Below, piece by piece: positions 1-8,882 of a DNA stretch of 33,617 nt. The position numbers and the translations under genes are program-made. Origin of the DNA: Seminavis robusta (taxonomy: Eukaryota; Bacillariophyta; Bacillariophyceae; Naviculales; Naviculaceae); the NCBI GenBank assembly GCA_903772945.1, contig CAICTM010001225.1, positions 1-33,617 on the forward strand, read 5' to 3'. Every line of letters starts with the position of its first letter. The stretch's first letter is position 1. Under the pieces are notes generated by a model that was not told the origin of the DNA, searched no databases, and saw only the letters and a list, made by a program, of their open reading frames with translations.

Positions 1-250
1 GGTGGTAGTAGCTTCCGCGCCTCGAACGAACGGAAGCGCTGCTTCGATCGGTAGCTTCCAATCGTCGACAATGGCGTTCGAACGAACGAACGTCGCGTCG
101 TCTTCTTCTGTTCGAACAGTAGCTTCGAATCGGCGACAATGGCGCTGCTTCGAATGAACGAACGGTATCTCTTCTTCTTGTGCTTGTCGAACGGCCGACA
201 ATGAGGTACGACCGCTTCGTTGCTTCGATAGATCACAAGCTACCACGCCT
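1..250. repeat. Degenerate tandem repeat, CGAACGAACG-rich
   Basis: A 26-bp block beginning GTAGCTTC and ending CGACAATGGCG occurs at 51-76 and again, with two substitutions, at 119-144, a period of 68 bp. A weaker relative lies near 7 and another CGACAATG near 190. Between the blocks are runs of the tetranucleotide CGAA. No convincing coding frame crosses it. It may be the edge of a satellite or of a repeat continuing left of the window. Confidence 0.55.
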
Positions 251-1027
251 GATAAGCCGAAAAAGGCTGATGGTGGTGTTGATAAAGAGGTTGCTATAGT
301 GTTGTGTTACTACTTGGTTGTTGTGGTTGTGGTTGATTTTAGTAATCTGGTAATCTGGTAACTGGATAGTCATAAATCGCTACCACAGGTCATTTTCGAT
401 TTAAGAACTGTCCCGCCTCAGGGAAAACAATATGAAAAGCGGCACATCACAGAGAAACACAATCAAACGGGGCTTTAGAGTAGGTGGATTATCTAGGTCA
501 GCCAACTGGGGCCAGGCTTCAGCAAAGAAGAGTATCAGGACTAGAAACACTCCTTCGGTCGAAGGTTCCTTCGAGTTGCTTTTTGGAGTTTTGCTCTGGT
601 GTCTCAAAGCAGTCCAAAAGAGCCTTCTATAAGGGCATACCATGGTTCCATGGTTCCAGCCAGCCAACAGCCGCCATCACTAAACAGCCTGTGGCTCCTC
701 ATACAATACTGTAGAGAGAGAGACCCTTTTATAGTCTTGGGTGGTTTCGATAGAGAAGGAAGTGTAATAATAAGTGCGTGTGTTATGCTAAAGGGAGTTT
801 TTGAGGCCATTGGCTCATCTTTTGTTTGCAAGGATAAATGTATGCATTCTGTTTCTGTGGTTTGGTGGCCATTGGCTCATCTTTCATTGTTTGTTTGTTT
901 TCTTGTTTCTCTTCATGGGCCATGGATGTGGCTTAGCTACCTGGTCCCGTCCTAGTAGGAGAGATCCTCTTCGACCAGATCGGCATGTGCATTCATGGAA
1001 GGCACATCTTCTTACCCACTCAGCCAT
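251..1027. other. Non-coding stretch with no supportable gene
   Basis: Several short frames are open on both strands, but none shows a recognisable domain or composition typical of a protein. Sequence is AT-leaning with T-rich runs (for example 880-910). It may be 3' flank of the minus-strand cysteine-rich fragment that ends near 1028. Confidence 0.4.
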
Positions 1028-1423
1028 TTATGTGCACTTCCACCAGGAACATCTGTTGCTTTTGCACTCTTTCCCCGGACCACAACTTTGGTTTCTGTTT
1101 TTCTTGTTCTTGCAGTCATATGAGGGCCACTGTGGAATACAAAGCCAAGATTTCAATTTGCTGTGAGATCAGGAGATCACTAGCTGTGCTCCATAACCAA
1201 CAAGAACAATGTATACATACAGTATGCACCACTGCAATGGCCATCGTTGCTGCACTGCTGGCAAAATCCGGCTATGCAGTGATCCCTGCAAGCATTACTG
1301 GGGGAACAGGTGCCACCCTCTCCTCTTTGATTTTCACAGCGATAGCCTGCCTGGGATGCCTTTTGGGTACAAAACTTGCCACTGGAGCAGCCACTGGTGC
1401 TATCAATTTTGTAACATTCGTGC
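1028..1423 (-). pseudogene. Cysteine-rich secreted-type protein fragment
   Basis: The minus frame from 1425 down to about 1205 encodes 11 Cys in about 70 residues, with spacing such as CRDHC, GFCQQC and DGHCSGAYC. That resembles the Dickkopf/EB-like cysteine-rich repeats common in diatom secreted proteins. Just after GAYC is a strong donor, GTATGT. A candidate acceptor (TTCCACAG) precedes 1129, and 1129-1028 gives 33 more Cys-rich residues (SCGPGKEC, SNRC) and a TAA stop. The donor falls at phase 1 and the acceptor at phase 0, so the join is not clean and the splice is uncertain. The 5' side is cut where retroelement sequence starts at 1421. The opposite-strand hydrophobic frame (985-1440) is most simply the antisense of Cys codons. 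Function unknown. Confidence 0.4.
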
Positions 1424-2232
1424 ACTACGCTAAAAGCTAGTGTAAAGATCTTTCGAGTGTTTTGAGTTTGAGAGAATGAAAGTTATGAGAGATAAATCCC
1501 ATCGATAATTCTATCATCGTGGAATTCAGGAATCATGATGACCTTTGCACTTCGTGCTGGTGTTTAATTCTCCTCAGGGGTAGTCCACATGGTTTGGACG
1601 CCCCCAAGATCCTTCATGCGTAATTTCTTAGCATGAGTTTGAGCAATCAAAGTTCCGGATGCTCCTGTATCCAGTAAGCAACGGAGTGTAACGGGTGTTG
1701 GTTCTTTCCCTTTTTCTCGCTTGTTAAATCTAACATAGACGATGGTTTGAGGTCTCTTGTCTTGCGACGTTTACGAGGTGGTTGGCCACGGAGAGTTAAC
1801 GATGCTAATATTCAGATCTAGTTGAGCATTCTAGGCAATCATCTAATTTGCCGTAGGTTCATGTTGCAAACAATTCTGTTTACTAGTGTGGAATATCTTC
1901 ATCACTTTGTATGAGAAATCGGAACATGGTTCCGTGATCATCATCCTGGCCTAATCCTCAGATAGAGATTTCTCCATCCAAGTGATTGAAATCGATAGAG
2001 GAGTTGTCCTCGTGATCAGAGTCTTCTGATTTGCGCTTGGCAACATGGTTGCGAAGTTTGCAGGTGGTTGCACGAGTATCGTCGATCTCGTTTCTTCATC
2101 ATTGTCGACGAGAGGAAGAATGGTTTGTCACCAACTGTTTCTCGAATTGCGTGAACGCATGCTTTCCCTGAGCCATCTTCATGGTGAAGGAATAGGTTGA
2201 GGGTAGCTGAAAGCTATTGTTTTGTTAACAAA
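1421..2232. repeat. Circularly permuted copy of 4735-5554
   Basis: 1421-1492 matches 5485-5554 (start of the LTR). It is followed directly by 1493-2232, which matches 4735-5484 (minus-strand protease and gag remnant). So the two parts of the 4735-5554 block are present in swapped order. The cut lies at the shared TTGTTAACAAA, the LTR boundary. The copies differ mainly by single-base insertions and deletions, for example CTCCTCAGGGG against CTCCTGCAGGGG. In this copy the coding frames are broken. Possible origins are a tandem duplication, insertion of a circular molecule, or a chimeric or poorly corrected assembly. Confidence 0.8.
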
Positions 2233-2746
2233 ATATATGGTCTGATGAGCAGTCTCGACCATAGAGTTGGCTTGAGGGTTACGCGTAGTGATGAACTTGC
2301 ACGAAGTCATATTCATCCGGAGAGTCTTTTCGACTCTGGGCGGAACTCACGTCCTCTATCCATGATAACCTCAGCAGGCCATGGATACGAGTAAGCCACG
2401 TTTGTTCTAGACGATGGCTACTTCGTCTGCTGCTTGGAGCAGATCTCTGCAATCTCAACCATCCGGTTACGGATCAATCATTGTCAAGCAATGAAGGTGG
2501 CAGGAATTCTTTTTCTTGGATCCCCGACGTTGTAGGACCTATCAGGTCAATAACTAGTCTTTCCCAAGGGATCTCCTCGCAAGTCTTTGGAGGCATCAAT
2601 CCCAGCTTACCCGTCTTGGGTTTGTTCATCTGGCAGCTCTGGCAACGCTGACATACGGCCTGCACAGTCTTGCGCAGTCCTTTCCAGGTGTAGTGTTGGC
2701 TGATGGTCAGTTCTGTGCGATCTCGCCAGGATGCATCAGTACACAT
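2233..2746 (-). pseudogene. Integrase remnant of minus-strand Ty3/gypsy element
   Basis: Residues from 2746 downward include the second half of the HHCC zinc-binding domain (CQRCQSC) and the first catalytic Asp in LVIDLIGP. The second Asp lies near 2355 in EVIMDRGREF, and the catalytic Glu near 2265 in RNPQANSMVETAHQ. These three sit in different frames because of indels. The frame diverges after HQTI at the junction with the permuted block, so the C-terminal domain is missing. All three DDE residues are still recognisable. Confidence 0.75.
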
Positions 2747-3009
2747 GGTACCATTCGACTAGCTTCTTTGCATATCTTAGGTACGACGATCTTGTCGTCC
2801 TTGACTACTAAGTCGTAAGACTTATCCCCTCTGGGAAAGATTGCTTCTTGTAGTCATTTGGCTTGTCCCTGAGGAGTTTTCTTGATATCGTTGTCGTCCT
2901 TCTGACGATGTTCGATCTCGGGGAACGAGAGAGGGAACTCGCTAGGGAAGTCCTCTTCGTCTGCAGCCATGAGCTCAGCGATCTCGCTGGCTTCCATCTG
3001 TTCTGAGAA

Positions 3010-3400
3010 CCATCATTGTTGGAGATGTTAAGTCTCGACAACGCATCAGCGACGATGTTCTGTTCGCCTTGATGTACCGTAGTTAGGGCCGTATTCTCCA
3101 GAATAAGGCGCCATCGCATTAGCGATCGGTTATTGAAGTTCTTCATGTGAGATTCTTGTGGTCCGTATGTACAACAATCTTCTGTCCTAGAAGAATGTTA
3201 CGGAACTCTTTTAGAGTTTTCTACGATACTGAGAAGTTCCTTCTCGGTAACGGTGTAGCGTGTCTGAGCAGGGTTGAGCTTCCTGCTGTAGAACGTATAG
3301 GTTTTCCCTTCTGGAAATTACTGCACCTAGTTGAGTATCACTCGCATCCGTGTGGATAACGAATGTTCGTTGAAGTCAGGGTAAGCGAGCAAGGTTTCTT
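3010..3400 (-). pseudogene. RNase H remnant of minus-strand Ty3/gypsy element
   Basis: Near 3350 the minus strand reads HTDASDTQLGAVIS, the first catalytic Asp region of a retroelement RNase H. Near 3170 it reads a tether toward the TDHKNL-type motif. At 3146-3030 it reads MRWRLILE and then ADALSRLN, the last conserved block. The pieces lie in different frames, so no full domain can be translated. Confidence 0.7.
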
Positions 3401-3539
3401 TGCTGATGACTTTCTTCATCTGGCTAAAGGCCTTGCGTGTTCGCTTCCCATTTCCACTTCGTTGTTTTGGAAGTCAACGAAGCGAGTGGAGCCAGTACAT
3501 GTGATCGTCTAATCCACATGTCTTCGATAGTAGTTCACT

Positions 3540-4290
3540 AGTCCAATGAATCTACGAGTTCTTTTCTGTTAGTAGGAGGAGCGATATTCTGGATCGCGTC
3601 TATTTTCTTGTTATAGGTTGGACCTTCTCGAGTAATCCAGTAACTTAAGTATTCAAGTTCTCCTCTGCGAAGAAGGACTTGGTAGCATTGATCTTAAGTC
3701 CGGCTTCTCGAGGCCTTCGGAGAACTTCATCCAACTTTTCAACGTGATCTGCCAGTTCGCCGTTAGTTAGGATGAGTAGATCATCAATGTATGCACGAAC
3801 GTATTCTAGGTCGTGCATTAGTGTTCCCATCTTCTTGGAAGATGTCGGGACTATTACATAGGCCATTGGCAACCTCTGGTATTCGTACTTTCCCCACGGG
3901 AGTACGATAGTACAGAGTTGTTTCGAGTGAGTGACAGCTCGATGTGATAGTATCCCATGTTCAAGGTCTAGACTAGTGGCGTACTTGAATCCGTCTAGGT
4001 TCAAGAGTGTTGGGGATTCGCGATTAGGGATTCAACCTGTACCTCTGTACTAGAATTTGATGCCAGTAGAAAAAGCCAAGGAACCACTTTTTCAGTAGTA
4101 TCTCAATAGCAAGTAGAGCATGTCCTGTATTTTTGGGATAGGATAAGGCTTCCGCTTAATCCTTTTGTTTAGTTCCCGGAAATCAGAGATGAATCGTACA
4201 GATCCATCCTTTTGGGAATGATAAAAGTGGTGCCGCCCATCGGAACGGTTCACCTTCTTGAGTCTCCTGCTTCGCAGAGACATTCAACCT
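3540..4290 (-). pseudogene. Reverse transcriptase remnant of minus-strand Ty3/gypsy element
   Basis: The block at 4230-4092 reads QKDGSVRFISDFRELNK and RKPYPIPKIQDML, RT motifs 1-2. The block at 4004-3645 contains ATSLDLEHG (first catalytic Asp), YEYQRLPMA and YIDDLLILT, the catalytic YxDD box. It continues with LDEVLRRPREAGLKINATKS of the connection region. The two blocks are separated by a frameshift, and the following thumb sequence is broken again. Confidence 0.8.
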
Positions 4291-4497
4291 CCATCTTAAG
4301 AGTGTTGGTATGGACACGTGGAATAGGATAAGCCCTAGCGTGATAGGGTTTAGCGTCAGGGAGGGTTCTACTTCGTAGTCGTCCATCTGCCATTTTCTAG
4401 AGTGCCATCGAATAGGTCAGAGTACTTGTCAATAAGGAATGAAGCTGTTCCTGCTCTTCCTTATTCAATGCTTTGACCTTGGCAAACCTGCTTTAAG

Positions 4498-5087
4498 TCA
4501 GCTTGTTCGTATTTTCGCATCAAGAATCTTCTTGAGACGATCTGCACTGTCATCAACGGCAGTAGGATCAGGAATGAAGAAGTTCTTTTCTTCGTTGGTG
4601 TCGCTATCTTTCATAGGAATAGATATGCCGTCCCACTCCACTGACATGGTAGTGAAATCGAACTTAAAGCCTAAGTCAGAGAGAATGTCTCGACCTATGA
4701 TCATGTCATACGCCCCCAAGCTCTTGGTGACGTGTAAATCCCATTCGATAATTCTATCATCGTGGAATTCAGGAATCATGAATGCACCTTGCACTTCGTG
4801 CTGTGTTTAATTCTCCTGCAGGGGTAGTCCACATGTTTGGACGCCCCCAAGATCCTTCATGCGTAATTTCTTAGCATGAGTTTGAGCAATCAAAGTTCCG
4901 GATGCTCCTGTATCCAGTAAGCAACGGAGTGTAACGGGTTTGGTTTCCCTTTTTCTCGCTTGTTAAATCTAACATAGACGATAGGTTTGAGGTCTCTTGT
5001 CTTGCGACGTTTACGAGGTGGTTGGCCATGGACGAGGTTAACGATGCTAAATAGATCATCAGATCTAGTTGAGCAGCTTTTAGGCAA
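4498..5087 (-). pseudogene. Retropepsin (protease) remnant of minus-strand Ty3/gypsy element
   Basis: At 4794-4498 the minus frame reads AYDMIIGRDILSDLGFKFDF. This is the conserved IIGRDxL helix region of Ty3/gypsy retropepsins, matching MIIGRDILLEMGLKIDF of the plus-strand element. Upstream (5087-4871) are frame-shifted pieces of the N-terminal half. The catalytic D-S/T-G region lies near 4900, where the minus strand encodes LLDTGASGTLIAQ-like codons, again out of register with the downstream frame. Confidence 0.65.
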
Positions 5088-5212
5088 TCATCTAATTTGC
5101 CGTAGAGTTCATCGGTTGCAAAAATTCTTGTTTACTAGTTAGTGAGATATCTTCATCACTTGGTATGAGAAATCGGAACATGGTTCCGTTGATCATCATC
5201 CTGGCCTAATCC

Positions 5213-5428
5213 TCAGATAGAGATTTCTCCATCCAAGTGATTGAAATCGATAGAGGAGTTGTCCTCGTTATCAGAGTCTTCTGATTTGCGCTTGGCAACA
5301 TGGTTGCGAAGTTTGCAGGTGTTGCACGAGTATCGTCGATCTCGTTTCTTCTCATTGTCGACGAGAGGAAGAATGGGTTTCACGCAACTGTTTCTCGTGT
5401 TTGCGAACGCATGCTTTCCTTGAGCCAT
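5213..5428 (-). pseudogene. Gag remnant with CCHC-like zinc knuckle
   Basis: About 71 residues read MAQGKHAFANTRN, then YSCNTCKLRNHVAKRKSE, then an acidic tail. The CxxCxxxxH spacing is that of a retroviral-type zinc knuckle, but the final Cys is not where expected. Most of gag is missing because the LTR at 5475 lies only about 47 bp upstream. A second copy lies at 1980-2175. Confidence 0.6.
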
Positions 5429-5474
5429 CTTCAGGTGAAGGAATAGGTTGAGGGTAGCTGAAAGCTATTGTGTT

Positions 5475-5933
5475 TGTTAACAAATGCACTACGCTAAAGC
5501 TAGTGTAAAGATCTTTCGAGTGTTTTGAGTTGAGAGAATGAAAGTTATGAGAGAGATTAGAAAGCTATGAAAACTAATCAACGAGAGAGATCATCATCAA
5601 GGGATCGTAGATCTGGTCTCCGCGGGAGACTATAAAGTGTGATAGAGTAGGTTGCGGTAGTAATCCTACGTATCTCCACGATCCTAAAACGGAACGCGTG
5701 GAAGATTTGTCTAGCATGGATCTAGTAGCGTGGAAGTACTCCACGCTGGCTAAATATCTAGAGCGATGTTTCATCATCAACCTAGTATGACTAGAGCGGT
5801 CATTGAGAACCCTGTCTCAAATGACTATTCACGAGAGACTCAATCATGAGTCGAACTCAAACCCTATCTAGGATCGAGTCGCGAATAAGGCTAAGAGCCG
5901 TGTATTGCACTAGGCGTTTGGCCATTGTCAACA
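5475..5933 (+). repeat. Putative long terminal repeat of the plus-strand element
   Basis: The segment begins TGTTAACAA and ends TTGTCAACA. These are near-perfect inverted ends with canonical TG...CA termini, about 459 bp apart. A TATAAAG box lies at 5631-5637. A 21-bp stem-loop lies at 5727-5747 (AGCGTGGA, loop AGTAC, TCCACGCT). Gag begins 162 bp downstream, as expected for a 5' LTR. No second full copy is seen after pol; only its first 70 bp recur at 1421-1490. Orientation is inferred from the TATA box and from gag position. It could instead be the LTR of the minus-strand element. Confidence 0.55.
5616..5637 (+). promoter_or_regulatory. Palindrome abutting a TATA box in the LTR
   Basis: A perfect inverted repeat (GTCTCC, loop GCG, GGAGAC, 5616-5630) is followed with no gap by TATAAAG (5631-5637). 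Position about 155 bp into the putative LTR fits a U3 promoter with a dimeric factor site next to the TATA element. Transcription start and R region cannot be read from the sequence alone. Confidence 0.45.
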
Positions 5934-6095
5934 ATTTCGAAAATTCGCTCGATTACTATTAACAACGGTAACTCAAGGGTGTAACTCAATACGAAGTTAC
6001 TCCTTTTTCTTTCATTATCATTACTTGCGACTCTTACTAACACAAAGCCGCAAGTACTGTTGTTTGTTATTTCCTATTAGGTTCATTATCTCACC
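5934..6095 (+). other. Leader between putative LTR and gag
   Basis: 162 bp that should hold the primer-binding site of the element. No stretch beginning TGG and complementary to a known tRNA 3' end directly follows the LTR boundary. The primer type is therefore unidentified, and may be an internal tRNA fragment or self-priming. Confidence 0.3.
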
Positions 6096-7106
6096 ATGAC
6101 GACGCTTGGTCAGTCGGGCAAGAATCCGGTCATTCCCTTGGTCTCGGAGTACAATGCGAGTGAGGTCGCGACTACTGAGTTGTTCCGTTCTTGGCAACAT
6201 GCTGGCAACAACGTCAAGCGTAAGCACGATATGATTGTACTGGCAGACGAACAAGAACCGGAACACGTCCTTCGAGTCATCAAGGAGTTCGATCAAGTGA
6301 CCGGCAACTCAGCATTGAATTTGGATACCGGGACATTGAGGGCTAACTTCTTTGTCAAGTGTCTTCAAGGCTCTGCTCGAGACAAGTGGAACGTGATTCG
6401 AGCAGCGCGTCCTGGTGCAGCGGTTGCTGACTTCGATGCCTGCGTTACATCGTTCATCGCCAAGTTTGTTGAAGACACGGATCTCGCTGATCAGACGCGA
6501 TACTTGCAGACGGCGACTAAGCCTTTCAAACTCAATTGCAAGACCCTGTGGTCTCGATTAGAGTACATCAATACCTTGATGGCGAAGTTTCCTGGTGCAA
6601 ACAATGCGAACCCTTTTGATGCTCCTGCTCTCAAGATGATGTTTTACAACATGATGCTTCCCCAGTGGAAAGACAAGTTTGCCGATTCTGCTCATGACAT
6701 TACGGTTATCGGCTCAGTTCAAATGGTTCACTTCTTTGCTCGTCAAGAAAAGAATTACAACGCTCGCCAACAAGGCTCTCGTGGCCGTGGTGGTCGCGGA
6801 CTTTCTCGTGGTCGTTCTGGCCACGGATTTGGAAGAAGTGGACGCTCTTCTGGCTATCGTCGTACCTATAGACAAGCCGATGGTCCTCGAGCTGGTTACT
6901 ATCCGCCTTCCCAGCGTTTCCGTCGTGGAGGATGGAGTCGAGCTCCTACCTGGACGTACAATCGTAGTCCTCCAAGAGAATACCAACGTGGACAGCCAGA
7001 CGGACAGCAACGCAACAACACTACTCCGGTGCGCAACTTTGCCGGACGTTTCGGTCGTGGTAGCTATGCCTCATCTCCTCGTGGTCGTGGACGTGGACGT
7101 GGCTGA
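6096..7106 (+). CDS. gag: Gag polyprotein of Ty3/gypsy element, RG-rich tail
   Basis: 336 residues. Residues 1 to about 225 are a capsid-like region with the usual Gag pattern: LRANFFVKCLQGSARDKW, a FxxKFVEDTD helix, then LxYINTLMAKFPG. Residues about 226-336 are dominated by RG/RGG units (RGRGGRGLSRGRSG and, at the end, four RG repeats), with aromatic residues between. There is no CCHC zinc knuckle, so RNA packaging may rely on the RG region. The ATG at 6096 follows the leader and no longer start exists. The frame ends in a CGTGGA-type hexanucleotide repeat just before TGA, and the pol frame is +1 relative to gag at this place. Confidence 0.85.
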   Translation: MTTLGQSGKNPVIPLVSEYNASEVATTELFRSWQHAGNNVKRKHDMIVLADEQEPEHVLRVIKEFDQVTGNSALNLDTGTLRANFFVKCLQGSARDKWNVIRAARPGAAVADFDACVTSFIAKFVEDTDLADQTRYLQTATKPFKLNCKTLWSRLEYINTLMAKFPGANNANPFDAPALKMMFYNMMLPQWKDKFADSAHDITVIGSVQMVHFFARQEKNYNARQQGSRGRGGRGLSRGRSGHGFGRSGRSSGYRRTYRQADGPRAGYYPPSQRFRRGGWSRAPTWTYNRSPPREYQRGQPDGQQRNNTTPVRNFAGRFGRGSYASSPRGRGRGRG

Positions 7107-7296
7107 CGGTGATGTTCGCGAGGATGATGTGTTCCACGTTGAAGAACAATCCTCTACGGTTCCTGCGGCTGCTGCCATGCCGCCTCCTGAAGAAACAGAC
7201 GAGATGTATTATCAGGAAGAGCCCCATTACTTTGATTCCATGACAGGAGGTTACGATGACTATGAAGAGTCCTATGGATACGGTGGCGATTACTGA
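7107..7296 (+). other. Acidic, Tyr-rich gag-pol linker in the +1 frame
   Basis: In the frame of pol (+1 to gag), the sequence after the gag stop encodes an acidic tail: GDVREDDVFHVEE, MPPPEETDEMYYQEEPHY and YDDYEESYGYGGDY. The frame is open back to about 6679 and ends at TGA 7294-7296. Pol then continues in the same frame (PSTKAFENYAAAAKG). The biased composition suggests real coding sequence. It could be reached by +1 frameshifting in the CGTGGA repeat, or the frame change could be a slippage mutation or sequencing error. Confidence 0.5.
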
Positions 7297-8882
7297 CCAT
7301 CCACAAAGGCTTTTGAGAATTATGCAGCGGCGGCTAAGGGAATCAATGTGGACAAGGACTTGGTGCCGATGGCGCTTTGCGTCCTACATAGTATACAAAA
7401 TAAACCGTCTGATAGACCGTTATTAGTCCTGATGGACTCTGGTTCTAGTGGAACCTGGATTAGTGAAAAGGCGTTGCCTAAGGGAACAGTCCCTCGTATT
7501 GGCGACGTTGTGTCCACCACAACATTGGCTGGCAACGTCAAATCGAACCGTGTTGTTACCTTAGACCGGTTGTGTTTTCCAGAGTTCTACAAGTCCCGTT
7601 TCATCGATGTTGCCCATGCTCGCGTCTTTTCCGCGAGCAATGTTCGGTATGATATGATCATTGGACGCGACATCCTTCTTGAGATGGGATTGAAGATTGA
7701 TTTCAAGGGACACAAGATGACATGGGACGAGGTTAGCATCAACATGAGACCTTTTCCCACGTCTTCGGTTGACAAGAAGACTCCTTCTGCTACATCGGTG
7801 TTCCTTGATCTTCTTGAAGCAGATCTCGAAGATGACGATACTCTGCCTACCGTGGCTTCCACGGATTGCTGTGAAGACGACTTGGATGACGATTTGGACG
7901 ACATGCTCCCCGAATCCGAAAAAGAGTCTTCATGTTTTGCAACTCGTGAAGAAGAAGAGAAGGCAGCAGACTTGGGTTACAAAACCAAGCACATCCTCGA
8001 ATCTAAGTATGAAGGGGCCGATATTACCGCCGTTGTTCGGTCCTGCACTCATCTTTCTCAAGAACAACAGAACGACCTTCGTGGTGTCCTTGAGAAGTAT
8101 GACACTTTGTTCAGTCCTGAACTTGGTAAATACACAGGCGGACAAATTAGTTTGGAGATTGATCCTACAGCTTCGGCCCATCGAAGCCGACACTACACTG
8201 TTCCTCATCACCAACAAGACATTTTCAAGAAAGAATTGGATAGGTTGGTTTCCCTTGGCGTTCTTGAAGAAGGAAGTCGTTCCGAATGGATTGCTGGTAC
8301 CTTCATCATTCCAAAGAAGGACGGTCGAGTCAGGTGGATCTCTGATTTCCGTGGTCTCAACAAAGCAATCAAACGCAAGGTTTATCCAATTCCTCGCATC
8401 GCTGATATCTTAGCTCGCCGCAAGAACTATGCATTCCTTACCAAGTTGGATATCTCAATGCAGTATTACACCTTCGAACTTGACGATTTCAGTTCCGAAT
8501 TGTGTACCATTGCTACCCCTTTTGGGCTTTACAAGTACAGACGACTACCTATGGGCGTTTCTCAATCTCCGGATATTGCTCAAGAAATCATGGAGAAGTT
8601 ACTCAAAGCTCTTGATGACATCGAAGTTTATATCGATGACATTGGTATTTTCAGTTCCGATTGCCGCTCTCATCTCGACAAGCTCGATCAAGTACTCAAG
8701 ATCTTACAGGAGGCCGGTTTCACAATCAATCCGTTGAAGTGTGAATGGGCAGTGCAAGAAACAGATTTTCTTGGACATTGGTGGACTCCCATCGGCGTTA
8801 AGCCTATGGCGAAGAAAGTGCGCGCCATTCTGGACATGAAAGCACCTACTGATATCAAACAACTGTGTTCGTTTCTCGGTTT
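7297..8882 (+). CDS. pol: Pol N-terminal part: retropepsin and reverse transcriptase
   Basis: The frame opens after TGA 7294-7296, with first ATG at 7348. It carries the aspartic protease active site LVLMDSGSSGTW (7423 region) and the helix motif YDMIIGRDILLEMG (7660 region), then an acidic linker. RT follows: SEWIAGTFIIPKKDG, RVRWISDFRGLNK, LTKLDISMQYYTF (first Asp), FGLYKYRRLPMGVSQSP, the catalytic YIDDIGIF near 8635, and the connection region LGHWWTPIGVKPM. The frame is lost at about 8882 after KQLCSFLGL. There a short segment of the conserved thumb motif (normally about five residues ending in YYR) is missing, and the rest of pol continues in another frame. Confidence 0.88.

Larger units (their letters stand above)
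2233..5474 (-). mobile_element. Degenerate Ty3/gypsy retrotransposon, minus strand
   Basis: Reading the minus strand from high to low coordinates gives a gag tail, retropepsin, reverse transcriptase, RNase H and integrase. This is the Ty3/gypsy order, with integrase after RNase H. Every domain is split by frameshifts. Most of gag is absent: only about 70 residues lie between 5428 and the LTR boundary at 5475. Integrase stops right after its catalytic Glu at 2232. The element is related to, but clearly different from, the plus-strand element at 5475-10836: the RT motifs ISDFRELNKRIKRKPYPIP and ISDFRGLNKAIKRKVYPIP are close but not identical. It appears to have been truncated by insertion of the LTR at 5475. 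Confidence 0.85.

Noticed and set aside
1..250. CRISPR-like direct repeats
   Set aside because: Repeats are degenerate, unequal in spacing, and in a eukaryotic setting without cas genes.
985..1440. Plus-strand 151-residue frame with a hydrophobic C-terminus
   Set aside because: It is antisense to a Cys-rich frame; TGC/TGT codons read as Ala/Thr on the other strand. Its end lies in LTR-derived sequence.
7769..8413. 214-residue plus-strand frame inside pol
   Set aside because: Out of frame with the protease-RT motifs that are conserved in the overlapping frame.
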